64,000 nucleotides of DNA from an uncultured Bacillota bacterium (lineage in GTDB: Bacteria; Bacillota_I; Bacilli_A; RFN20; CAG-631): assembly GCA_902491575.1 (NCBI GenBank), contig CABUID010000009.1, forward strand, positions 11,363-75,362, written 5' to 3'. Numbering within the stretch: the first letter of the stretch is position 1; the number at the start of each line of letters is the position of its first letter. Under the pieces are notes generated by a model. That model worked only from the letters and a program-made list of their open reading frames with translations, searched no databases and was not told where the DNA came from. Position numbers and translations under genes: made by a program. This document shows positions 35,368-42,744 of this stretch, in pieces.

Positions 35368-35885
35368 TTCAATTCACTCTCCTTGTAATAGCGCTTTAAT
35401 TTCTTTAAAGCTTTATAATACTTTGCTTGAATAACACCAATTGTATCATTTATTTCTTCTGCAATTTCGATAAATGAATAATCAAAAACAATTTTTAAAA
35501 TCATGATGTTAGCTTCATCCTTAGATAGTAAATTGTTGAGCGTCATGATGACATTTAATTCATTACTATTCTCATCCGATAGTGAATTCAATAAATTCTC
35601 ATCATATATTTCTTTTTGATTTACTTTTTTTCGATATAGATCGATGGCTTCATTTCTACTAATTTTAGATAATAATTGTTTCAAGTTTGTATCATCGTGG
35701 ATTGCATCGATACTATTCATTAATTTGATAAATGAATTTTGAGTGACATCTTCAGCATCTTCTTTATTATTTAAAATTAAATAAGCTTGATAAAAAACTA
35801 AATTCTTATATTGCTCATATACAATTTTAAATGCTTTTGCAGAATGAAGTTTTAATTCTTTGACGAGTTTATAATCACTTCCCAT
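35364..35885 (-). CDS. Sigma-70 family (ECF-type) RNA polymerase sigma factor
   Basis: A 173-residue sigma factor with region 2 (FKIVYEQYKNLVFYQAYLIL followed by EDAEDVTQNSFIKL) and region 4 (ANIMILKIVFDYSFIEIAEEI then IGVIQAKYYKALKKLK). Both lie in the size range of extracytoplasmic-function sigma factors. It is translationally coupled to the downstream RsgI-like anti-sigma gene, which presumably holds it at the membrane until a signal arrives. An AAAGGAAA site precedes ATG 35885. The regulon is unknown. Confidence 0.85.
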   Translation of the reverse strand: MGSDYKLVKELKLHSAKAFKIVYEQYKNLVFYQAYLILNNKEDAEDVTQNSFIKLMNSIDAIHDDTNLKQLLSKISRNEAIDLYRKKVNQKEIYDENLLNSLSDENSNELNVIMTLNNLLSKDEANIMILKIVFDYSFIEIAEEINDTIGVIQAKYYKALKKLKRYYKESELK

Positions 35886-35940
35886 GTACCTTTTTTTCCT
35901 TTCATAAACTATAACGAAATGAATTAAAGAATTTATTTTA

Positions 35941-36816
35941 TTATTTTAATAATTTTTTCATATCATCTGGTAAGTCGACTTTAATGATTAATTTTTCTTT
36001 ACGAATAGGATGTAATAATTCCATTTTATAGGAATGTAAAGCTGTTCTTGAAATGAATTGTTTATTTCCATGATATAAAACATCTCCTAAAAGGGGATGA
36101 TGCAAAAAACTAGCATGAACTCTAATTTGATGAGTTCTTCCAGTATGTAATTGAAATTCTACTAAGGAATAATTCGAAAAAGTTTCAACAACTTGATAAA
36201 ATGTTATCGCTTCTTTCCCTTTTTCATTTACACACATTTTTCCATTAACATGGCGATCTTCTGCAATATTTTTTTTTATTACTCCATTTTTATTGAATAA
36301 TTCTCCTTCAATTAATGCTAAATAGGTACGTTGTATGGCATGTGTTTCTATATCTTTTAAAAGAATCGCTTCACTTAAGAAATCTTTAGCAAAAAGAATT
36401 AACCCTGTCGTTTCTTTATCAATACGATGGAGATAACGTATTTTTCGATGAATGTTATGTTTTAAATAATAATTTGCAACCCTATTGACTAATGTTCCTG
36501 TTTTGTTTTTATTATCTGGATAAATTATTAGTCCTGTTGGTTTATTCACAACTAAAATATAATTATCTTCATATACAACTTGTAATGGCAATTCATCAGG
36601 TAAAAAATCAGGTTCTTCCTGTATAGAGAAAGATAGGATATCGTCTTGTGATAATTCATCCTCAATAGAGTGATAAGTACCATTGATATAAGAACTTTTA
36701 TGAACTCTTATCTCCTCTATTTTTCCTCTACCCACATGATTTTTTTTTAAAAATTGTTTAATTGATAGATTTCCATCTTGCTTTTGGATTTTAATTTTAA
36801 TTTCATCCATATTCAT
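35941..36816 (-). CDS. RluA family RNA pseudouridine synthase
   Basis: A 291-residue pseudouridine synthase modifying rRNA or tRNA uridines. The catalytic motif HRIDKETTGLILFAK (Asp in RxD) is clear, with an N-terminal S4-like RNA-binding region (about 20-75) and the QLHTGRTHQIRVHASF motif. Start is uncertain: ATG 36816 or ATG 36810; the TTTGGTGA site fits 36810 slightly better, and TTG 36822 is unlikely. The specific target base cannot be told from RluA/RluC/RluD family membership. Confidence 0.88.
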   Translation of the reverse strand: MNMDEIKIKIQKQDGNLSIKQFLKKNHVGRGKIEEIRVHKSSYINGTYHSIEDELSQDDILSFSIQEEPDFLPDELPLQVVYEDNYILVVNKPTGLIIYPDNKNKTGTLVNRVANYYLKHNIHRKIRYLHRIDKETTGLILFAKDFLSEAILLKDIETHAIQRTYLALIEGELFNKNGVIKKNIAEDRHVNGKMCVNEKGKEAITFYQVVETFSNYSLVEFQLHTGRTHQIRVHASFLHHPLLGDVLYHGNKQFISRTALHSYKMELLHPIRKEKLIIKVDLPDDMKKLLK

Positions 36817-36897
36817 CACCAAATCAATATTATCATATTTTTATTTAAAAATTAATTTTTTTTAATTATAATTAAATAGATAAAGAGGTGAAAAAAA

Positions 36898-37671
36898 ATG
36901 GAAATTGCTTTAGGAGTCATTATTCCTTTTATCGGTACAACTTTAGGGGCATCGCTCGTTTTTCTATTAAAAAATCAATTGAATTCAAAAGTTGAAAAAA
37001 TACTTTTAGGTTTTGCTAGTGGCGTAATGATTGCTGCTTCAATTTGGTCATTGATTATTCCTTCGATTGAAATGAGTGCAAATTTAAAATTAAGCTGGCT
37101 TCCTGCAGCAGTTGGTTTTTTACTAGGAATTGCATTTTTACTGATTTTAGATAGTATTATCCCTCATTTACATTTACATGATGACAATCCTGAGGGCTTA
37201 AAAAGTCATTTAAAAAAGACAACCATGCTTGTTTTTGCAGTCACCTTGCATAATATCCCTGAAGGGATGGCCGTAGGTGTTGTTTTGGCAGGTGCCTATT
37301 ATGGACATAATTTAATTACTTTATCAGGTGCACTTGCTTTATCGATTGGTATTGCTTTACAAAATTTGCCTGAGGGAGCTATTATTTCTATGCCTTTAAA
37401 AAGTGAAGGATATAGTAAAAAGAAAGCTTTTTTAATGGGGACTTTATCGGGTATTGTCGAACCGATTGCTTCCATCATCACAATTTTGCTTATAAAATGG
37501 ATTCAACCTATTTTGCCTTATCTTTTATCTTTTGCTGCTGGTGCTATGATTTATGTGGTTGTTGAAGAATTAATTCCAGAAGCACAAGAAGGTAAACATT
37601 CAAATTGGTCTACAATTTCTTTAGCGCTTGGCTTTGTTTTGATGATGATTTTAGATATAGCTTTAGGTTAA
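36898..37671 (+). CDS. ZIP family metal transporter (second copy)
   Basis: A 257-residue membrane protein with about eight segments and ZIP metal-site motifs TLHNIPEGMAVGVVLAG and IALQNLPEGAIISMP. Between helices 3 and 4 is a His/Asp stretch (PHLHLHDDNPEG), a typical cytosolic metal-binding loop that the paralogue at 28609 lacks. Strong AGAGGTG site before ATG 36898. Zn, Mn or Fe import is possible; the differing loops suggest that the two paralogues differ in affinity or regulation. Confidence 0.9.
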   Translation: MEIALGVIIPFIGTTLGASLVFLLKNQLNSKVEKILLGFASGVMIAASIWSLIIPSIEMSANLKLSWLPAAVGFLLGIAFLLILDSIIPHLHLHDDNPEGLKSHLKKTTMLVFAVTLHNIPEGMAVGVVLAGAYYGHNLITLSGALALSIGIALQNLPEGAIISMPLKSEGYSKKKAFLMGTLSGIVEPIASIITILLIKWIQPILPYLLSFAAGAMIYVVVEELIPEAQEGKHSNWSTISLALGFVLMMILDIALG

Positions 37672-37841
37672 AACATATGTTATTTGAAGTTACTAAATGA
37701 TTTTATATCTACCTATAATCAACGAGTTAAAATATAATTACTTAATAAAAAAATCTTTGACAAGTTATTCTTAAATAAAATAGCAATAGATAATTTTCCT
37801 ATTAGTTTTTACTTCGTCACATAGCACTTGTAATTAATTTG

Positions 37842-37870
37842 TTGACTTTTTTCTTTTGATAGTATAAAAT
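37842..37870 (+). promoter_or_regulatory. Sigma-A-type promoter of rpsD
   Basis: TTGACT (37842-37847) and TAAAAT (37865-37870) spaced 17 bases; an overlapping TATAAA (37863-37868) could also serve. About 170 bases of leader follow. Confidence 0.65.
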
Positions 37871-37876
37871 ATTATA

Positions 37877-38040
37877 GCGTGAAATCGCAGCACATATGTA
37901 CATTCTGTCAAGTGGTCTTCAACGTTAGCATTACGAGTAGCCAAGCTGAATGGTGAAAATATTAATGAAGATATTCGAGAAATGGAATATATGCCTATCG
38001 TGATTTTAGCAAAGTAATCGACAATAGGAGGAAAAAATTT
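37877..38040 (+). ncRNA. rpsD 5' leader with hairpin at the ribosome-binding site (candidate S4 autoregulatory leader)
   Basis: The leader has no gene and contains a long hairpin whose arms CCTAT (37994-37998) and ATAGG (38024-38028) enclose a second stem (TGATT with AATC). The 3' arm takes up the first bases of the AGGAGG ribosome-binding site. rpsD leaders of Bacillota are known to bind S4 and repress their own translation, which this arrangement fits. I cannot align it to the known covariance model. Confidence 0.5.
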
Positions 38041-38652
38041 ATGTCACGTTACACAGGTTCCACATGGAAACTTTCAAGAAGAACTGGTTATTCTACTTTA
38101 GAAACTGGTAAGGAATTAGTAAAACGTCCTTATGCACCAGGACCTCATGGAAAAGATAAAAGAAAAAAAGTTTCTGAATATGGAAAACAATTAAATGAAA
38201 AACAAAAAATCAGATACATTTATGGTGTTTCTGAAAGACAATTCCGTCGTTTATTCGCAATTGCCAAGAAATCTAATGGTGTTACAGGTGAAGAATTCTT
38301 AAAGATTCTTGAATCAAGATTAGATAATTTGGTTTATCGTATGGGATTAGCTAGAACAAGAAAACTTGCTAGACAATTAGTAACTCACGGTCATATTGTA
38401 GTGGATGGAAAGAAAGTAGATATTTGTTCTTATCTTGTAAAACCAGGTCAAGTTATTGGTGTTAAAGAAAGTTCACAAAAGATTGCCCCAATTACTGAAT
38501 CTGTAGAATTAGTTGGTACAATTGTGCCAGCATATGTTACATTTGATAAAGAACATTTAACAGGAACATATGTTCGATATCCAGAAAGAAAAGAATTATC
38601 TGCTGATATCCACGAAGAACTAGTTGTTGAATTCTACAACAAAATGTCTTAA
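38041..38652 (+). CDS. rpsD: 30S ribosomal protein S4
   Basis: A 203-residue primary 16S rRNA-binding protein of the small subunit. Typical features: SRYTGSTWKLSRRTGYS start, the KQKIRYIYGVSERQF segment, LESRLDNLVYRMG, and the S4 RNA-binding fold ARQLVTHGHIVVDGKKVDI. The Cys-type zinc site of some S4 proteins is absent, as in many Bacillota. Strong AGGAGG site. Single-gene unit with its own promoter, leader and terminator. Confidence 0.97.
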   Translation: MSRYTGSTWKLSRRTGYSTLETGKELVKRPYAPGPHGKDKRKKVSEYGKQLNEKQKIRYIYGVSERQFRRLFAIAKKSNGVTGEEFLKILESRLDNLVYRMGLARTRKLARQLVTHGHIVVDGKKVDICSYLVKPGQVIGVKESSQKIAPITESVELVGTIVPAYVTFDKEHLTGTYVRYPERKELSADIHEELVVEFYNKMS

Positions 38653-38668
38653 TAATTTGTTTTTAAAG

Positions 38669-38701
38669 AAAAAGTACCAAAATAAATTTGGTACTTTTTT
38701 T
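38669..38701. terminator. Bidirectional terminator between rpsD and obg
   Basis: AAAGTACCAAA / TTTGGTACTTT hairpin flanked by A-run and T-run; serves convergent rpsD and the rplU-obg unit. Confidence 0.88.
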
Positions 38702-38708
38702 ATTATTA

Positions 38709-39980
38709 TTATTCAAAATAATCAAATTCATAATCACAAATACGGACACTATCACCATCTTTAATTCCGGCTTCTTTTAGTTTTTCTTCAACACCATTAT
38801 ATCTTAAAATACGCATAAATCGCAATACACCTGCATCTGTTGAAAAATTGGTTCTATGAAAAGCATTTTCAACTGGTGTTCCATAAACAACATAAAATCC
38901 ATTTTCATATTTAACTTTACAAAAATCTTCATTTGTATTTAGATATACTTTGTAATCATCTTTTTCACTAAATAATGGGAATTTTGGTGTAACATCAAGT
39001 AAATTGGATAATTTATAAATCAAGTCATTCAAATTTTTCTTCGTTAAAGCACTGATTTCAAAAATAGGTATATCTTCTTTTAATCTAGCCTTAAATTCTT
39101 CTAAAAATAGTTTTGCTTCTTCTTGATCCATTTTATTGGCCACAATAATTTGTGGTCGTTTTAATAATTCAGGATTATAAACTTCTAATTCATGTTTTAT
39201 AGTAAGGTAATCTTGGTAAGGATCTCTACTTTCAGTAGATGCCATATCAATCACATGTACTAATACTCTACATCTTTCTATATGTTTTAAGAAATTAAAT
39301 CCTAAACCTTTTCCTTGACTAGCTCCTTCAATAAGACCTGGCAAATCTGCTACCACAAAATTTTTGTCCTCATTAACTTTGACGACACCTAATATAGGAG
39401 CTAATGTTGTAAAATGATAAGCCGCAATTTCGGGCTTAGCAGCACTTATTACGGATAATAAAGTCGATTTTCCTACAGAAGGATAACCAACAAGACCGAC
39501 ATCTGCTAAAAGTTTTAATTCTAATCGAATCGTTAATCGCTCACCAAGTTCCCCATTTTCTGCAATTTCTGGGACTTGATAACGTGAAGAAGCATAATGA
39601 CAATTTCCACGCCCTCCGCGTCCTCCTTTAGCAACTACTACTTTTTGATTAACTTCATTAATGTCTGCAATAACATAATTGTTGTTTACATCAAAAATAA
39701 TCGTCCCAATAGGAACTTTTACAATAATGTCATTACCTTTGTGACCATAACATTTTTTGTTTCTTCCGTTTTCACCATCTTCTGCACATAATTTTCTTTT
39801 GTATTTAAATTCCAAAAGAGTATTAACATTATTATCACCAATAAAGATTACTGAACCTCCGCGTCCACCATCGCCACCAGAAGGTCCACCTTTATCTACA
39901 CAGGCCTCTCGTCTAAAAGCTATAGCACCATTACCACCATTACCAGCAACAACTTCAACAATGGCTTTATCAATAAACAT
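38709..39980 (-). CDS. obg: GTPase ObgE/CgtA
   Basis: A 423-residue ribosome-assembly and stress GTPase. The glycine-rich Obg fold (about 1-158, with GPSGGDGGRGG) is followed by a G domain with GYPSVGKST, DLPGLIEGAS and NKMD, then the C-terminal OCT domain (about 345-423) found in Gram-positive Obg. ATG 39980 is chosen because AAAGGAGG is properly spaced; ATG 39986 abuts the site. In Bacillus, spo0B lies between rpmA and obg; here there is only a 57-base gap with a hairpin. Confidence 0.96.
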   Translation of the reverse strand: MFIDKAIVEVVAGNGGNGAIAFRREACVDKGGPSGGDGGRGGSVIFIGDNNVNTLLEFKYKRKLCAEDGENGRNKKCYGHKGNDIIVKVPIGTIIFDVNNNYVIADINEVNQKVVVAKGGRGGRGNCHYASSRYQVPEIAENGELGERLTIRLELKLLADVGLVGYPSVGKSTLLSVISAAKPEIAAYHFTTLAPILGVVKVNEDKNFVVADLPGLIEGASQGKGLGFNFLKHIERCRVLVHVIDMASTESRDPYQDYLTIKHELEVYNPELLKRPQIIVANKMDQEEAKLFLEEFKARLKEDIPIFEISALTKKNLNDLIYKLSNLLDVTPKFPLFSEKDDYKVYLNTNEDFCKVKYENGFYVVYGTPVENAFHRTNFSTDAGVLRFMRILRYNGVEEKLKEAGIKDGDSVRICDYEFDYFE

Positions 39981-40001
39981 TAACATCCCCTCCTTTCAAA
40001 G

Positions 40002-40024
40002 AAAAAGCCCTCATTAGGGCCTTT
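40002..40024 (-). terminator. Hairpin between rpmA and obg
   Basis: GCCCT / AGGGC stem followed on the minus strand by TTTTTC. It would attenuate transcription from rpmA into obg and could give ribosomal proteins a higher level than Obg. Confidence 0.55.
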
Positions 40025-40037
40025 AACAATAAATTAA

Positions 40038-40328
40038 TTAATCTTCAGCAACAGGGTAACAAGAAACTCTCTTCTTGTCTTTGCCAACTCTTTCAAATTT
40101 AACTACACCAGATACAGTTGTAAATAGTGTATCATCTCCACCACGCATTACATTAACACCTGGATAAACCTTCGTGCCACGTTGACGATAAAGAATTGAA
40201 CCAGCTGAAACAAATTGTCCATCTGCAGCTTTTGCACCTAATCTTTTTGATTCAGAATCTCTTCCGTTTTTTGTAGAACCAGCACCTTTTTTAGATGCGA
40301 AGAATTGTAAATTTAATTTTAAGAACAT
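40038..40328 (-). CDS. rpmA: 50S ribosomal protein L27 with Prp-cleaved N-terminus
   Basis: A 96-residue L27. It starts MFLKLNLQFFASKKGAGST; the Firmicutes-type extension ends at LQFF and is removed before Ala-Ser-Lys-Lys-Gly by the Prp protease, whose gene lies directly upstream. ATG 40328 is preferred (GGAGGTG, 7-base spacing) over an upstream in-frame start inside prp. L27 sits at the peptidyl transferase centre, where the exposed mature N-terminus is needed. Confidence 0.96.
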   Translation of the reverse strand: MFLKLNLQFFASKKGAGSTKNGRDSESKRLGAKAADGQFVSAGSILYRQRGTKVYPGVNVMRGGDDTLFTTVSGVVKFERVGKDKKRVSCYPVAED

Positions 40329-40329
40329 T

Positions 40330-40650
40330 TCAGACACCTCCACGTTTGTTTTCTTTTATTTTAATATATTTTTCGTAAGATTTTTCAACTGTCTGTAGTT
40401 GAATCAATAGAGTAGTAAGAATGATTTGTATACGTTCATTGTTTGAAATTACATGAATTCCTAATTCATTTTTTTTATTAATAATCTCAACATTTTTATA
40501 TTCACATTCAATAGCATTGATACCACCTGTAATAATTGCACTTACACCAGCACATACAATATCTTTACCATAAAGGTCATAATTTGCATGTCCACTTACT
40601 ATTAATTTCTCAATATCACTACCCATAAATGAAACATTTACAGATATCAT
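40330..40650 (-). CDS. prp: Ribosomal-processing cysteine protease Prp
   Basis: A 106-residue protease that trims the N-terminal extension of L27. Catalytic residues sit in GHANYDLYGKDIVCAGVSAI (His and Cys of the family pattern GHA...DIVCA). The gene lies between rplU and rpmA as in all bacteria that have the extended L27, and the L27 here has the LQFF cleavage site, so the pair is self-consistent. Confidence 0.94.
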   Translation of the reverse strand: MISVNVSFMGSDIEKLIVSGHANYDLYGKDIVCAGVSAIITGGINAIECEYKNVEIINKKNELGIHVISNNERIQIILTTLLIQLQTVEKSYEKYIKIKENKRGGV

Positions 40651-40655
40651 AAAAA

Positions 40656-40967
40656 CTATCCTTCAATACTTGTAACTTCAACTAATGTATAAGGCTGACG
40701 ATGTCCTTTTAAGATATCGTGGTTAGTTTTTTGTTTGTATCTAAATACTAAAACTTTTTTTGCTTTTCCTTCTTTAACTACTTTAGCAACAACTTTAGCA
40801 TTAGCTATTGTAGGAGTTCCTACTTTGATTTTACCATTATCTTCAATGAATAAAACTTCATCAAAAACAACTTCATTTCCTGCTTCAACCCCTAATTTTT
40901 CAACAAATAATTTTGAACCAACTTCAGCTTTTAACTGTTTTCCACCAGTTTTAAAAATTGCGTACAT
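40656..40967 (-). CDS. rplU: 50S ribosomal protein L21
   Basis: A 103-residue L21: YAIFKTGGKQLKAEVG start, the FDEVLFIEDNG segment and the C-terminal RYKQKTNHDILKGHRQPYT. First gene of the rplU-prp-rpmA-obg unit, preceded by a leader that looks like the L21 autoregulatory element and a near-consensus promoter. GGAGGTGTG precedes ATG 40967. Confidence 0.97.
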   Translation of the reverse strand: MYAIFKTGGKQLKAEVGSKLFVEKLGVEAGNEVVFDEVLFIEDNGKIKVGTPTIANAKVVAKVVKEGKAKKVLVFRYKQKTNHDILKGHRQPYTLVEVTSIEG

Positions 40968-41070
40968 TTAACACACCTCCAAATTATTGCATTTTAGACT
41001 CGCCAATAAGGTGGAAAAATTCACTTTAACCTTTTTTGTGCGGTTGTACCCCAAATGCTTAAGGTGCAAC
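40968..41070 (-). ncRNA. Candidate L21 leader (ribosomal protein leader RNA)
   Basis: The roughly 100-base leader contains, on the minus strand, GTTGCACCTTAAG, GGGGTACAACCGCAC, a CCACCTTATTGG segment and GGCGAGTC before the ribosome-binding site. These blocks recall the L21 leader conserved upstream of rplU in Bacillota. Predicted role is feedback control of the operon by L21. Assignment is from memory of the conserved blocks; no covariance search was possible. Confidence 0.6.
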
Positions 41071-41076
41071 ATCGTT

Positions 41077-41105
41077 ATTTTAACAAAAGAAAAGCAATCT
41101 GTCAA
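41077..41105 (-). promoter_or_regulatory. Sigma-A-type promoter of rplU-prp-rpmA-obg
   Basis: Consensus TTGACA (41100-41105) and TAAAAT (41077-41082) separated by exactly 17 bases on the minus strand. Confidence 0.8.
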
Positions 41106-41354
41106 GAAGAATATATATTTATATATATTAGATGTTAAAAATTTGTTAAATGACAAAGAAAAATCCGATAAAAAAGACAGAAAAGAAATAAGTCAAACAT
41201 GATAAAACCATAATCTTAAAGAATATTAGATAATTAAGTATGAAACTTTTAAAGAGATAATCATTAATGTATATAGTAATCTTGGAATAGAACTAAATTT
41301 TAATTTTTCTATTTTTAAGCTTTTAATTTATGCTTCACTTATCTTTAACTTTAA

Positions 41355-42128
41355 TTACTCATTGATTATCATATTCTTTAACTCTTTTGTTGCAATATCA
41401 ACATCATTTAAAATTTTTTCATTTTCAATTTTATAATTATTGCAATCTTTATACATTTGATAATTATCAATAACTTTATATTTTTTCTGTTTTCTCAAGA
41501 AACTTTTATAAACTAAAAATTTCCGGTAAAGATTTTTATAATTAACAATATGTTTTATTTGTTCAAGTATTAAAAAGCTCGTTATCATCGGTTGAAACGA
41601 AATAAAATTGTATCCTATGAAAACTACTAAAAACAAAAGAGAAATAATAATCGATATTTTAAGAGAATTCTTATAAGGGAAAAACAACTGAAGTAGAGCT
41701 TTTACTATCATATATCCATCTAAAGGGTATATTGGTATTAGATTCACAACACACATAACAATATTAATTCTAAAAAGGAATTGATAATTAATTTCATTGA
41801 TATATCCATTATTGAATAAAAGTACTATCCATGGCAAATTGATAAATATAGACAAAGGCCCTGCTAAATATATTAAAATTTGCTTTACCGAAGAAATATT
41901 TTCTACTTCATTAATGTGCAAAGCTACACCAAAAGGTAAAATAGAAAATTTTTCTATCTTTACTTTTAAAATTAGGCAAACTATTAAATGGCAAACTTCA
42001 TGTATTAATGCAATGAAAAACATTTGTAGCATCGGTTTGACAAAACCAAAAATAGTTGCCAAAACCAATACTAAAATAGTAGATAATCTTATATCAATGA
42101 TATCAATTATTTTCCATAATTTCTTCAT
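41355..42128 (-). CDS. SpoIVFB-like M50 (site-2-protease type) membrane metalloprotease
   Basis: A 257-residue membrane protease. Zinc motif HEVCH (HExxH) lies in the third hydrophobic region, and the second motif is NLIPIYPLDGYMI (NPxxPLDG type). Build and position match SpoIVFB, the intramembrane protease that cleaves pro-sigma-K in endospore formers, and in Bacillus the spoIVFA-spoIVFB pair lies directly before rplU as here. ATG 42128 gives a family-like start; the frame extends to 42176 inside the upstream gene. Whether it acts in sporulation here or processes another substrate is not known. No sigma-K gene is in the window. Confidence 0.8.
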   Translation of the reverse strand: MKKLWKIIDIIDIRLSTILVLVLATIFGFVKPMLQMFFIALIHEVCHLIVCLILKVKIEKFSILPFGVALHINEVENISSVKQILIYLAGPLSIFINLPWIVLLFNNGYINEINYQFLFRINIVMCVVNLIPIYPLDGYMIVKALLQLFFPYKNSLKISIIISLLFLVVFIGYNFISFQPMITSFLILEQIKHIVNYKNLYRKFLVYKSFLRKQKKYKVIDNYQMYKDCNNYKIENEKILNDVDIATKELKNMIINE

Positions 42129-42555
42129 AAGTGTACTTATTATTGTCATATATAAAATAAAAATTAAAATAGTCAATAAAGTTAGCTAAAGAATATTCAC
42201 TAGAAACAACATCTAATTTTTTTACGTTAACATTGATTAAATTATCAAAATATGCAAAATAATTATCTTCACATTTGATTACAATGGAATTTTCGTCTGC
42301 ACTAATAACCGTTCCTTTCTTTGGCGAATAAATTGAAAATGAATCATTCGTATAACAATCTTCTCCTACACAAATAAATTTTGAAAAAGTAGAAACCGTT
42401 TTTTCTTGTTTACCAATATTTAAATAATTTGTCATCGTTTCAAAAAGGGATTTCAAAGCATTAAATCGTATTTCTTTTTTTGAAAAAATAAAATAAGAAA
42501 TAACAATTGCAATAATTAATAAAATAAAATTAAAAAGTTTAATTACTCTATTCAA
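42103..42555 (-). CDS. SpoIVFA-like protein with degenerate M23/LytM domain
   Basis: A 150-residue single-pass membrane protein: membrane helix at about residues 7-24, then a C-terminal domain with IYSPKKGTVISADENSI and YFAYFDNLINVNVKK, the core of an M23 (LytM) fold. The zinc ligands HxxxD and HxH are missing, as in SpoIVFA, which acts as a scaffold for SpoIVFB rather than as a peptidase. It uses a TTG start at 42555 with GGGAGG spaced 8 bases. It overlaps spoIVFB by 26 bases. Confidence 0.65.
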   Translation of the reverse strand: MNRVIKLFNFILLIIAIVISYFIFSKKEIRFNALKSLFETMTNYLNIGKQEKTVSTFSKFICVGEDCYTNDSFSIYSPKKGTVISADENSIVIKCEDNYFAYFDNLINVNVKKLDVVSSEYSLANFIDYFNFYFIYDNNKYTYEEIMENN

Positions 42556-42560
42556 AATAA

Positions 42561-42589
42561 AGACCTCCCATTAATTATATGAAAGGTCT
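42561..42589 (-). promoter_or_regulatory. Hairpin sequestering the spoIVFA-like ribosome-binding site (possible attenuator)
   Basis: AGACCT and AGGTCT arms with an inner CAT/ATG pair on the minus strand. The 3' arm contains GGGAGG, the ribosome-binding site of the TTG-started gene, and TTTATTTT follows. It could act as partial terminator of the Tad-like operon or as a translational gate. Confidence 0.45.
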
Positions 42590-42596
42590 ATTTTAA

Positions 42597-42743
42597 TTAT
42601 TGACTTGAATTGATTACTTCTGAAACTTTATTAGAAACATTATTGATGGTGTTTTCTGAAAGTGTCTTGTAGGCACCTAATAAAACTCCAAAAACAGCTA
42701 AAACCAATAAAATACCTAATATTTGTGCTTTAAATTCTGCCAT
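42597..42743 (-). CDS. 48-residue leaderless Flp-like pilin peptide
   Basis: A short gene located one base after the TadE-like gene, with a GGAGTAAT site before ATG 42743. The peptide begins MAEFKAQILGILLVLAVFG, a hydrophobic helix with Glu3-Phe4 near the N-terminus, then an amphipathic tail ending SEVINSSQ. Size, helix-plus-tail shape and position beside TadA/B/C genes resemble mature Flp pilins of Tad systems, where a Glu-Tyr pair follows the cleavage site. Unlike them it has no leader to cleave, and no prepilin peptidase gene is nearby. Function as a filament subunit is inference. Confidence 0.6.
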   Translation of the reverse strand: MAEFKAQILGILLVLAVFGVLLGAYKTLSENTINNVSNKVSEVINSSQ

Positions 42744-42744
42744 A

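Noticed and set aside
39597..40017. Plus-strand open frames opposite obg
   Set aside because: Shadows of the Gly-rich obg sequence; Pro-rich composition (antisense of glycine codons) and no start signals.
40968..41156. 62-residue minus-strand frame over the rplU leader
   Set aside because: It spans the promoter and the leader RNA; the leader blocks and consensus promoter explain the sequence better.
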